This document shows, piece by piece, positions 46,933 through 58,467 of a DNA stretch of 64,000 nucleotides. Under the pieces are notes generated by a model. That model had not been told where the DNA came from. It saw nothing but the letters and a program-made list of their open reading frames with translations, and ran no database searches. Both the position numbers and the translations under genes were made by a program. This stretch comes from Anisus vortex (Eukaryota; Mollusca; Gastropoda; Planorbidae): contig OX421508.1 in assembly GCA_949126835.1 (NCBI GenBank), positions 16,638,398 through 16,702,397 on the forward strand. Reading direction: 5' to 3'. Within the stretch, counting starts at the first letter, position 1. The number at the start of each line of letters is the position of its first letter.

Positions 46933-49900
46933 ATGGCTAACAAAGACCTAGAATTTCCCGATAAATTTGCAAAGTGTGAATCGGACTCGACGAACGGAAG
47001 CCAGGACGAGTTCGTCTTGGAGCAGGTGTTAGGGCTTACGTCCAGCTCTGCGCATGCTCTCGGCCTTAACCCACTTAACGGGAATGTGGCCTTCCCCGCG
47101 GCTTGCATGCTGGTCTTACTGGACCCCAAAACGAACGAGCAAAAGTTCGTCGAGAGCCCCTCTCTCAGGTACATCAGCAGCGTCAGTTTCTCCGAGGACG
47201 GGAAATACCTGGCCTTTGGCGAGCACGGGATAAAGCCGTACGTGATGGTCTGGCTGACCAAAGAGCACAAAGAGTTTAATAGATTTGTAGTGGACAATTC
47301 GGTGGGGATAAAGGCGATACAGTTTCACCCCAAGTCCCTGTTTATGGTCATTCTAGGGTGCAATGACCTAAACATAGGTGTCTGGGACTTTGTTCGCGGG
47401 AGAAGGCTAGCGCTAACCAAGTGGCAGACCTCCCCGCTCAGCTTGACCATACCGCGACCAGGTTCTTATGTCGTGGTGTGCGGCCACAGGAAGGTCACTC
47501 TGTTCAAGATTGACAGCGTCCAGTCCAACACGCACGAGACCAACGTGTTTCAGGACAGGAAGGCCGTGCTGCTAGGGCGACAGAGTGAGTACACCTTTGT
47601 GGACATAACCAGCGGGCGAAACAAGCACGAGAGGGAGGTCTACACGGTGACCAGCTGCGGTTTCCTGTGCGAGATCAAGATGGGCGACATCATCATCGAC
47701 AAGGCGGTCAAAGTGGACACTCACGCCTATTGTGTCCGTTTTGGAGTGGGGCACATCTTTGTGGGGTGTTCCAATGGCGCTGTCAAAATATGCAGCCCAG
47801 AATCGCTGAGCGTGGAGGCGTCCGTCTCCATAAACAGTCTCTTGGGCGCCGACTCTATGATCAAGCTTGGGGTGAGGAGGTTCCCGGACACCGCCGCCAT
47901 GATGGTAAATGAGAGGGACTCGATCGTGACATGCATCTACACCGACTACACGGTGCACTCTTGGCAGTTCAGCCAGGAGGGGGATAGGATGGTGTGCTCG
48001 GCAATCGTGCCAGTATCCAAGTACAGCCGTAAAGGAGGGAGCTACGAGTCGTGTATCAAAGAGCAATTCAAGAGAGAGTCGTTGCTGAGGTCGTTTCTAG
48101 GATTCGGGGAGAGAGTCAAAGGTTCCAAGATGCACGACATGCCAAACGCCAACGAAATGTTTGGGATCCATCATGGCAATTACGTTAAGGTCCCCAGAAC
48201 TCGCTTTCAGCACGCGAACGCCATCAAATTCTCACCCGACGGAAAGGAAGTCGTTTGCGGCAACGAAGAGGGCGAAATTAAAGTCTACGACGCCGCGACG
48301 GGGGTGTTGAGGAGGGTTATAGAGGCGCACAGCTCACACGTCACCTGCATAGACCTGATGTACGACGACACGTACAAGCTGGTCTGCAGCGGCGGCCGAG
48401 ACAGAATCATTTTCGTTCTGAATGCCAAGACAGACTTCAGCCTGGTGCAGGTGCTATGCGATCACTCGGCTGCAATCACGGCCATCAGCCTGGCTCACAA
48501 TAGTGGTTTCTTGACCCTCGTTTCCGCGGCCGCGGACAATGTGATCCTAATACGACGGTCGATTCCTGGCAAGACGTTGAAGTTTACCATCACCGGTGAG
48601 ATTGCCGAAGCTTCTCATAATAAGTCCTTCAACCTGACGAGTGAATACATTGTGACTGGGTCTGGCAATAGCGGGATTAAACTTTGGAAAGCGGACCCCG
48701 TCTTCAGTGGGAAACCAACGAAGACAATTAAGTGCGATCAGAAGGGAAGCGCCGTCTCACGGGCAATCGGTATCGACCCATCTGGGAGCTTCCTTGCCGT
48801 CACGCAGCTGCCGGGGCAAATCACAGTGTACCACCTGCAAACAGGGCAAGCCGTTGGGTCATTGACCAGCCAGAGTGACGTCACGTCCGTGAGATTTACC
48901 ATCGACCTGAGGTATATGATCAGCTCAACATCCAACGGATGCGCCTTGGTATGGAGACTACCCGAGAGAATGACAGAGTTCATGAGGGCTAAGCAAGAGA
49001 GGGCGTACCAAGTCGAGGTGTCCCGCGATATGTCCTGTGATGATTATGTGTCCACCCTCCAAAGGAACATCGAGTCATCATGCGACGACACGCCCAAGGT
49101 AAACGACGCGGACTCGTCGTCCGAGTACCGGGATGACGACGTCACCCCAAGCATCGAGTCTCTTAGTCTACTGAAGCTTTGCCCCGACCTGGGAGGCTCT
49201 AGCCAAGACGACAATACCGTAACAAGCTCGGTCAGCAGCCTTAGCTGCAGTACGTGCCACGAGTCCTGCTCTGACACTGTCTTCAGCATGCAGACCTCTG
49301 GATCCAGCTCCTTTGTTAAGACAAAGTCGATACGTATTCCGGCGATCCCTGGTCACAATATCGAAGATAGCCTGTGTACAAGACTGGGCATGTTTAAGTA
49401 CGTATCACCCACAGATGGCAAAGGGCTGCCCGATATGTTTACGTACCAAAGCCAGACCACCAAGACCCCGCCAATATCCGCAGGTGACTCGGCCCAGAGA
49501 GACGCGGTAGTGAACTTTTCAAAGAACAATGGAAAGGTAGGCTCGATCCAAACAAAATCGGCTACTTTGCTCGGCGAAACACCGTTGACAGACAACATTG
49601 AACCTTGTATTCCGAGTAAATTTTGCATGAAACACAAAATATACAGCTCAAGCAGCTTAGGGCGAATATCTCCTTCAAACGCCAAGATAAACTTGCCCAG
49701 GATCAAAACGGAGCCTTTGACTAGTCCCACAAAGAGCACGCGTCAAAGCATCTCGACTTCCTTAGCTTCAGAAACAACAACTTTTGCCACGTCCAATTCA
49801 TCAACGACCAAAGACTACAGTAGTGTCTGCTGTGCGTCCGCACTGACCAGTTCCGAGGCCGAGCATCTCCACAGCTACAGCTCCTGCACCACATCCCAGT

Positions 49901-52108
49901 GTCCATACTGCACATTTTCCAACTACACCACCAATGACACGGTCGGAATAGACGACGCGAGGCCGAAAGAGCAGGAACAGGCCCGGACCGCTTCCAATGA
50001 TAATAACACAAGCTGCGGAAACAAAACTGCGAAAGACACTGGCTGCTCTGAGATCCAAATTAAGGACAGTGTGGAAAAGGCAGCTAGTTTAACTGCTTGT
50101 GAGAAAAATGCCAACGTTGGCTTCTCAAACTCACTGAAAAAATGTGAATCCTACGAGGATTCAAACACACACTCGGACGTTTACCACGATGTTATGGAGA
50201 GCATGAAAGAGTTTGAGCCGGCGATTCTCGTAAAATCTGGTGAGAAATTAAGTGATTCACAGACCGAGAGCGCATGCACATGCGGTGAGAATAACATTGA
50301 TGAATGCAATCAGGTGGGAAAAACTTTGAGCGACTTAATTGTAATCGAAAGGCTGGGACCGTTAAAAGGAAACGATGCCATATCCGAGGAAGCAAAAAAG
50401 GTAGAAGAGACACTGACGGTTGAGCAGAAATTAGCCGATAAAGCTGTGTTGGTTACAGATACTGAAAAGTGCAGCCTTCAGGATGCCGATGGGGGACTTT
50501 CTGGAGACAAACCACACACTGTGGACGCTGATCTACCTGAGATCATAGAAATGAATGTTGTCACGGAGATAGAGGTAGTTGAAAATGCAAACAAAAGCAA
50601 CACTCAGCTGGTTAACATAATAAGCGAGGACCTGTCCAATTACAAGTCTTTGAGCAGTGTCACGGATTGTAAAAAACAAAGCCCATTATACGATTGCACC
50701 GACGACGGTACTGTCTTTAATTACCACTCTATAACACGGGACGCGCAGGGGCGGCTAAGATGGTTGGGTCGGTCGACGGAGAACTCATCCACGACGACCG
50801 TCGATCGAGCAGTACCATGCTCGCCCGGGAACACGCTCGAAAGCCAAGCGCCGCAAAGCACTTCGCCCAAATGTTCCTTGAACTCGCCATGGAATATAAA
50901 GTGTTCTCGTTGCACTACTAAAACCAGTTTGTACCAGGGATCTCCCGACAGGTCCACTGTGAGCCTCGATCCGAGAGAACTTGATTCCCCGGAAAGTGGC
51001 AAAGAGTCCTTTTACGGTGGCCAACATTATTTGGAAGAGAGTGGTTCTCTGGACACAGACCAGTTGAAAGTTATTGAAGAGACCAGTCGGTGCGACGTAG
51101 ATGACCAAAAGAACACATCGGACGCTTGCGACCTGTTACTGAATGCCTCCGAGTTCTTAGAAAAACGCAGGAACGTGTCAGGGCAGTACATCAGGTACCT
51201 GCTACACAAATGGCAGGATGAACTTAAGGAGTGTCTACAGCTGTCCAATTCTCAAGAGACTTTCCACAGATTATACTCGGACATCGACGACGCGGAATTA
51301 GTCGAGCTTTTATCCTTGGCCCTAGAAAGTAAGCCCACACCAGCGACACCAGAATCTCCGGACAAGTGGCAGAAAGTCGAAAACGAAGAAGTGCCGCGAG
51401 CACTGGAAGACGCCGGTGATTTGTCGAAAATCCGAACGCCTCGCGAGGTAGATGCCGAAACTCCAAAAAGCTCGTCACTTTCCAAGCTCTTAAAGCTCTT
51501 GAAAATGAACGACGACAGTGCAGAGGGAAAGTCGGACCCCCAAGGCGGCGAATCCCCATCTATGCTCGAGCTTGTATATTTCTTAGAGAGGGCCGTGAAT
51601 GAGAAAAGAATGCTAGGGGGATCGCCCCCAAAGCCTATAAGAAAAAGGTTTGAGATCAAGACCCAAAACGCTGAAACGGTAACGCCGAACGTCGGGTGTA
51701 GGTACATGGCGTCGCAAACGAGCCCCTGTCATCAAATATACGAAACAAAATACGACGACAGCGTCGTGCAGCGCCTAGCTAGGATGTACGGGCGCCAGGG
51801 CGACGTATTCGACGGCATCGACGACAACCTCAAGCGGAGGAAAGAGTGCGACGTCGGGCACCCGAGGCCTGAGCCGGGCTCCTCGCAAAGCCTCGTCGAC
51901 GATGTGAACGAAAAACGCGCTCGCCGAGGTGAGACGGAACACGGTACGTTTCGCAGGCCTTCTTCTGAAAGGCTCACGAAGAAAAGCCCCTTTAGCTTGC
52001 TGCACAGCCTAGATAGCTCACTGAAGACCAAGTGTGCTATCAAAATGGACGACGAGATATCGTCACTTACCTCTCCTTGTGATACCCTGCACAAAGATGG
52101 CATTGGTA
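46933..52108 (+). CDS. WD40 protein of the WDR62/MAPKBP1 family, large first coding exon
   Basis: This exon encodes about 1,725 residues without interruption. The N-terminal part (residues about 30-680) is a chain of WD40 blades, for example residues 79-107 (SFSEDGKYLAFGE), 125-153, 430-459 (FSPDGKEVVCGNEEGEIKVYD), 471-500 and 650-680 ending VWRLPERM. The opening (EQVLGLTSSSAHAL... LDPKTNEQKF) and the order of blades fit WDR62/MAPKBP1, scaffold proteins that bind JNK-pathway kinases and, for WDR62, spindle poles. The rest is a long Ser/Thr/Cys-rich, probably disordered region. A basic-hydrophobic stretch (RLTKKSPFSLLHSL, residues 1680-1693) could be a kinase docking site. The start is the first ATG after an in-frame stop at 46894. 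The exon ends at GGTA|GTAAGT (52108/52109), phase 1; without splicing the frame stops at 52138-52140. An intron-free exon of this size suggests retroposition. The assignment to one paralog is uncertain. Confidence 0.85.
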
Positions 52109-52266
52109 GTAAGTATACATTTTATAATAATACACTCTAACTAGCCAAGCCTCATCAGCAATAGACATAAGAAACTTTATGTTATAAAACACATCAACTG
52201 TTCAACCGAATAGACTCTTCTTTATAACTGGTAAGGTGACAACAAAAGGAACAAGCTCTAAACTTT

Positions 52267-53928
52267 AGTCAGATTATCCTGGTGTACAAGCGATAGAACT
52301 CGATCTATAACTATTGGTCAGATTATCCCCATGTACAAGCGGTAGAACTAGATCTATAACTATTGGTCAGATTATCCCGGTGTACAAGCGATAGAACTAG
52401 ATCTATAACTATTGGTCAGATTATCCAGGTGTACAAGAGATAGAACTAGATCTATAACTATTGGTCGGATTATCCCGGTGTACAAGCGATAGAACTAGAT
52501 CTATAACTATTGGTCAGATTATCCAGGTGTACAAGCGATAGAACTAGATCTATAACTATTGGAGAGATTATCCAGATGTACAAGCGATAACACTAGATCT
52601 ATAACTATTGGTCCGATTATCAAGGTGTACAAGCGATAGAACTAAATCTAAAACTATTGGTCAGATTGTCCCTGTGTACAAGCGATAGAACTAGATCTAT
52701 AACTATTGGTCAGATTATCCAGGTGTACAAGCGATGGAACTAGATCTATTACTATTGGTCAGATTATCCAGGTGTACAAGCGATAGAACTAGATCTATAA
52801 CAATTGGTCAGATTATCCAGGTGTACAAGCGATAGAACTAGATCTATAACAATTGGTCAGATTATTCAGGTGTACAAGCGATAGAACTAGATCTATAACA
52901 ATTGGTCAGATTATTCAGGTGTACAAGCGATAGAACTAGATCTATAACTATTGGTCAGATTATCCAGGTGTACAAGCGATAGAACTAGATCTATAACAAT
53001 TGGTCAGATTATTCAGGTGTACAAGCGATAGAACTATATCTATAACTATTGGTCAGATTATCCCGGTGTACAAGCGATAGAACTAGATCTATAACTATTG
53101 GTCAGATTATCCAGGTGTACAAGCGATAGAACTAGATCTATAACTATTGGTCAGATTATCCAGGTGTACAAGCGATAGAACTAGATCTATAACTATTGGT
53201 CCGATAATTCAGGTGTACAAGCGATAGAACTAGATCTATAACTATTGGTCAGATTATCCAGGTGTACAAGCGATAGAACTAGATCTATAACTATTGGTCA
53301 GATTATCCAGGTGTACAAGCGATAGAACTAGATCTCAAACTATTGGTCAGATTATCCAGGTGTACAAGCGATAGAACTAGATCTATAACTATTGGTCAGA
53401 TTATCCAGGTGTACAAGCGATAGAACTAGATCTATAACTATTGGTCAGATTATCCAGGTGTACAAGCGATAGAACTAGATCTATAACTATTGGTCAGATT
53501 ATCCAGGTGTACAAGCGATAGAACTAGATCTATAACTATTGGTCAGATTATCCCGGTGTAGAAGCGATAGAACTAGATCTATAACTATTGGTCAGATTAT
53601 CCAGGTGTACAAGCGATAGAACTAGATCTATAACTATTGGAGAGATTATCCAGATGTACAAGCGATAACACTAGATCTATAACTATTGGTCAGATTATCA
53701 AGGTGTACAAGCGATAGAACTAAATCTAAAACTATTGGTCAGATTGTCCCCGTGTACAAGCGATAGAACTAGATCTATAACTATTGGTCAGATTAGCAAG
53801 GTGTACAAGCGATAGAACTAGATCTATAACTATTGGTCAGATTATCCAGGTGTACAAGCGATAGAACTAGATCTATAACTATTGGTCAGTTTATCCAGCT
53901 GTACAAGCGATAGAACTAGATCTATTCG
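52267..53928. repeat. 49-bp intronic minisatellite (about 34 units)
   Basis: Core 'gatctataactattggtcag' and 'gtgtacaagcgatagaacta'. A run of variant units around 52560-52680 (agagattatccagatg, then aaatctaaaac) is repeated as a block around 53638-53750, about 1.08 kb downstream, showing duplication of a 22-unit block. Confidence 0.95.
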
Positions 53929-54349
53929 TCCCTTAAGACTTTTAGTGCTATTTTAACTAGACTTTAGTTACAAACCTCGTTACATACCACACTTTATAGG
54001 GCTTTTGAAAACACGTGACCCAAATCATGTGATGGTAAGATGTACACTTTCTTTAATTTTTTTCTAGGGCAACATTATTTGTATTTATCTATTAAAATTT
54101 TTTAATAGTATCTTCTTATCATCGATTGTGGATTATTTTTGCTGTTGTAATATTACAAGGTCTAATAATAGAATTCTATGACTAGCTACTTTCTAGGCTT
54201 ACTACTTATGACTAAGACGAATAAAAAAACAAAAACATTATGTTTCGTTTTAATAATCACATTATTATGCAAAAAGCTTAATTTAAAATTGTAAATATAG
54301 TACAGCTCATTAGCTTAAAATTACGAGTCTAGTTTTAATTTAAAAAAAT

Positions 54350-55901
54350 GTGACTAATTCACCGGTCTGATATTTTTTGAACTAGAAGTGACTAATTTAC
54401 CGGTCTGATATTTCTTGAACTAGAAGTGACTAATTCACCGGTCTGATATTTCTTGAAGTAGAAGTGACTAATTCACAGGTCTGATATTTCTTGAAGTAGA
54501 AGTGACTAATTCACCAGTCTGATATTTCTTGAAGTAGAAGTGACTAATTCACAGGTCTGATATTTCTTGAAGTAGAAGTGACTAATTCACCAGTCTGATA
54601 TTTCTTGAAGTAGAAGTGACTAATTCACAGGTCTGATATTTCTTGAACTAGAAGTGACTAATTCACCGGTCTGATATTTCTTGAAGTAGAAGTGACTAAT
54701 TCACAGGTCTGATATTTCTTGAACTAGAAGTGACTAATTCACCGGTCTGATATTTCTTGAAGTAGAAGTGACTAATTCACAGGTCTGATATTTCTTGAAC
54801 TAGAAGTGACTAATTCACCGGTCTGATATTTCTTGAAGTAGAAGTGACTAATTCACAGGTCTGATATTTCTTGAAGTAGAAGTGACTAATTCACCAGTCT
54901 GATATTTCTTGAAGTAGAAGTGACTAATTCACAGGTCTGATATTTCTTGAAGTAGAAGTGACTAATTCACCTTTCTGATATTTCTTGAACTAGAAGTTAC
55001 TAATTCATGTCTGATATTTCTTGAAGTAGAAGTGACTAATTCACCGGTCGGATATTTCTTGAAGTAGAAGTGACTAATTCACCGGTCTGATATTACTTGA
55101 AGTAGAAGTGACTAGTTCACCGGTCTGATATTTCTTGAAGTAGAAGTGACTAATTCACCAGGCTGATACTTCTTGAAGAAGAAGTTACTAATTCACCGGT
55201 CTGATATTTCTTGAAGTAGAAGTGACTAATTCACCGGGCTGATATTTCTTGAAGTAGAAGTGACTAATTCACCGGGCTGATATTTCTTGTAGTAGAAGTG
55301 ACTAATTCACCGGTCTGATATTTCTTGAAGTAGAAGTGACTAATTCATATGTCTGATATTTCTTTAAGTAGAAGTTACTAATTCATGTCTGATATTTCTT
55401 GAAGTAGAAGTGACTAATTCACCGGTCTGATATTTGTTGAAGTAGAAGTGACTAATTCACCGGTCTGATATTTCTTGAAGTAGAAGTGACTAATTCACCG
55501 GTCGGATATTTCTTGAAGTAGAAGTGACTAGTTCACCGGTCTGATATTACTTGAAGTAGAAGTGACTAGTTCACCGGTCTGATACTTCTTGAAGTAGAAG
55601 TGACTAATTCACCAGGCTGATACTTCTTGAAGAAGAAGTTACTAATTCACCGACCTGATATTTCGTGAAGTAGAAGTGACTAATTCACCGGGCTGATATT
55701 TCTTGAAGTAGAAGTGACTAATTCACCGGGCTGATATTTCTTGTAGTAGAAGTGACTAATTCACCGGTCTGGTATTTCTTGAAGTAGAAGTGACTAATTC
55801 ATATGTCTGATATTTCTTTAAGTAGAAGTTACTAATTCATGTCTGATATTTCTTGAAGTAGAAGTGACTAATTCACCGGTCTGATATTTCTTGAAGTAGA
55901 A
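54350..55901. repeat. 38-bp intronic minisatellite (about 41 units)
   Basis: Core 'tgactaattcaccggtctga' and 'tatttcttgaagtagaag'. A block of variants (caggctgatacttcttgaag, catatgtctg, shortened 'catgtctg') occurs around 55158-55395 and again around 55610-55850, again block duplication. Confidence 0.95.
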
Positions 55902-56394
55902 GGTATAGAAATAACCGTGTCTTGAAAATGCCCTACGTTTTACTCTTAAATGGACCTTTTATTCTTGAAAATGCCGCTCTTTATATTCTTAAAAAGGCTC
56001 CACTTTTAATCATGAAAAGGCCCTATTTTTTTTTTATTATCGAGAAGGTCCCACTTTTTATTCTTTAACAAACTGTTTACTTTAAATCTCCGAACTTTTT
56101 CATCTTAAAAAAGGCCCTTTAAAGTTTTCTGTCTGCCTTGTTTTCACTCCACCTTGTAATGTGCCTTGACTGGTATGCAAGACCGTCGGTTCTTGAATCA
56201 TTTGTAGCGTGTCACTTGGTGGCGATCATGTCGTCCTGGTGGCCCCATGACGTGTGTTAAAATCCTTCATTTGTGATATGCTCCACATATTAGATGTTTA
56301 GCATCTCATGGGAGCATCTCATTTCGAGGGCCCTGATCCAAATAGACCACTCATGCTTATTTAACAACTAAAAGTTTTCTTTCTTTTAAAGCAA

Positions 56395-56873
56395 AGATTT
56401 GTTTAAACTATCACAGTTCACGTACATTTGAATAAAGATATTTGTTTAAACTATCACAGTTCACGTACATTTGAATAAAGATATTTGTTTAAACTATCAC
56501 AGTTCACGTACATTTGAATAAAGATATTTGTTTAAACTATCACAGTTCACGTACATTTGAATAAAGATATTTGTTTAAACTATCACAGTTCACGTACATT
56601 TGAATAAAGATATTTGTTTAAACTATCACAGTTCACGTACATTTGAATAAAGATATTTGTTTAAACTATCACAGTTCACATACATTTGAATAAAGACATT
56701 TGTTTAAACTATCACAGTTCACGTACATTTGAATAAAGATATTTGTTTAAACTATCACAGTTCACGTACATTTGAATAAAGATATTTGTTTAAACTATCA
56801 CAGTTCACGTACATTTGAATAAAGATATTTGTTTAAACTATCACAGTTCACGTACATTTGAATAAAGATATTT
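56395..56873. repeat. 43-bp intronic minisatellite with a poly(A) hexamer in each unit (11 units)
   Basis: Core 'tgtttaaactatcacagttc' and 'acgtacatttgaataaagat'. Each unit contains AATAAA on the sense strand of the WD40 gene, and the array ends about 34 bp before the predicted acceptor. Units are almost identical, suggesting recent expansion. Confidence 0.95.
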
Positions 56874-56907
56874 ACGCTATTTTGTTTTATTCCCCTACTT
56901 AAAGCAG

Positions 56908-57185
56908 GACGTAGCAATCCGCGAGGCCAGTCCGAGGACTTCGGTGCTTTGATCAGGAGCCGAGCCTTGGACATGCCAGCCTTCGACTCGGGCGAGAGCT
57001 GTCGGTCCCAACACGGTGCCGAGCCTGTACTGAAGACTTCCAGGCAATCTATAGTTGACGTGTTCCAGGACCAGGATGAGTACCTGAGGAAACTGAAAGA
57101 GGTGCGCGTCAAGTTTGAGGAGAGCATCCGGGCTCTGAGCAACGAGCGGAAGTTTAGGCGTGCGAAGACGGAGTCCACGGGCTAA
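56908..57185 (+). CDS. WD40 protein (WDR62/MAPKBP1 family), terminal coding exon
   Basis: Joined in phase to 46933-52108 (A|GA gives Arg), this exon adds about 92 residues and ends with TAA at 57183-57185, making a protein of about 1,817 residues. The last part (DVFQDQDEYLRKLKEVRVKF, then EESIRALSNERKFRR) is strongly helical and charged, in keeping with the C-terminal helical dimerisation segment of WDR62/MAPKBP1 proteins. Base composition is GC-rich like the first exon and unlike the AT-rich intron. The frame is open upstream only to 56907, fitting an exon start here. An unspliced message would lack this segment. Confidence 0.75.
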
Positions 57186-57228
57186 TGAACGAGGGGGAGG
57201 GGGAGAAATACGTATACACTTTAAAAAT

Positions 57229-57234
57229 AATAAA
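57229..57234 (+). terminator. Polyadenylation signal of the WD40 gene
   Basis: AATAAA, 44 bases after the stop codon, followed by T-rich sequence. It is the only such hexamer close to the stop. Confidence 0.6.
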
Positions 57235-57239
57235 AAAGC

Positions 57240-57783
57240 GTAATGATTTGTTAACTCGTTTCCAATTTAATGAACACAAGCCGAGTGATCTGTTGCTTGT
57301 TTCCTGTACAAATGGTCGTTGTCGGTGTAGCTACTAATTTAAGTTCATACATCAGCGATGGGTTGCCAAATTGAAGAGAGATAAACTGCCAGGACCTTGA
57401 ACACCCCCTCCTTCTCACGTCATTCAAAAATATGTAAACAGTATTATGTAAACAGTACTATATAAACAGTACTACTTTAATTGTGATATTGGTTCGTCAA
57501 CATGTTGGGGACAATTGTGCATTTAAATGAACCAAACATTATTGTGTGTGTTTGTGTGATTATATACTTGACCAGATCGCTGGCAATTGGTGAAACGGTT
57601 CATTTGTATCAATGCTGAACTGAAATACATACAGAAAAAAAAAACACAAACACTTGCGCACACATTTAAACACACACAAAGAGGACTGTGATATCATAAA
57701 AATACAACTTCCACACGGTAACGTTTTAAATGTTTGCTAAAACTGAGATCAAGTTTATTTCTCATTATTATTCTTCCTCCTTT
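57240..57783. other. 3' flank of the WD40 gene, no gene seen
   Basis: AT-rich. 57431-57475 contains three imperfect 'gtaaacagta(t/c)ta' units. No other feature. Confidence 0.5.
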
Positions 57784-58013
57784 CCCCCATTCCCCCTCAT
57801 TTCTTACTTTGTCCTTGCTTGAGTTGCTCCCCCATTCCCCCTCATTTCTTACTTTGTCCTTGCTTGAGTTGCTCCCCCATTCCCCCTCATTTCTTACTTT
57901 GTCCTTGCTTGAGTTGCTCCCCCATTCCCCCTCATTTCTTACTTTGTCCTTGCTTGAGTTGCTCCCCCATTCCCCCTCATTTCTTACTTTGTCCTTGCTT
58001 GAGTTGCTTCCCC
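57784..58013. repeat. 45-bp minisatellite (5 units)
   Basis: Perfect units with core 'cattccccctcatttcttac' and 'tttgtccttgcttgagttgc', C/T-rich on the plus strand. It holds open frames because 45 is a multiple of three. Confidence 0.95.
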
Positions 58014-58467
58014 ATCACGTAAAATAAAGAAAGAAAGAGCACAAAGAGTTACGAGTAAAAATACATATTTTTAAAAAGCCAAGAACATTTATTTAGAAGA
58101 ATACACAATTTATTTAAATTTACCAACTGTTTTTTAAAGGGTTTAAAATGACTATACATGAACTCTATTGAATTATACATGTCACTCAAATCTACAGTTT
58201 CATCCAGTGTATCAAAATGGGATTTGTCTGAAGAAATGTTCATTTGCTGTGTAGAAAAACATATGATTATTTGTCAATGTAGATAACGAGCAATGTAAAT
58301 GTTGATTGAGATTGTTCATGATTTCCCCCCTTCCCCTCCCTCTCTTAAGTACGTTTTTGTTTATAAGATGTTTATAAACAGTATGGATACCAACTGAATA
58401 AATGCATGAGTAGATTTATCAGCTTGTTGAAACCATTTATATAATGTTCAGTTTTTTTTTTCTTTCT
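58014..58467. other. Gene-free AT-rich spacer
   Basis: No supported gene or transposon end between the 45-bp array and the LINE stop codon at 58468. Confidence 0.45.

Larger units (their letters stand above)
52109..56907 (+). other. Intron of the WD40 gene, filled with minisatellites
   Basis: The donor GTAAGTAT at 52109 is close to consensus. The acceptor side reads 'cccctacttaaagcag' ending at 56907 (or AAG at 56904, a NAGNAG pair). Both acceptors keep phase 1. Three unrelated minisatellites (49-, 38- and 43-bp units) make up about 3.7 of 4.8 kb. Unique parts are 53929-54349 and 55902-56394, AT-rich and without genes. The splice junction is my prediction and is not backed by transcript data. 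Confidence 0.75.

Noticed and set aside
47572..48066. Minus-strand ORFs opposite the WD40 exon (up to 164 codons)
   Set aside because: Shadows of the plus-strand coding exon, without any domain and overlapping conserved WD40 codons.
52267..55901. CRISPR-like regularly spaced repeats
   Set aside because: These are pure tandem repeats with no unique spacers and no cas genes, inside a eukaryotic intron.
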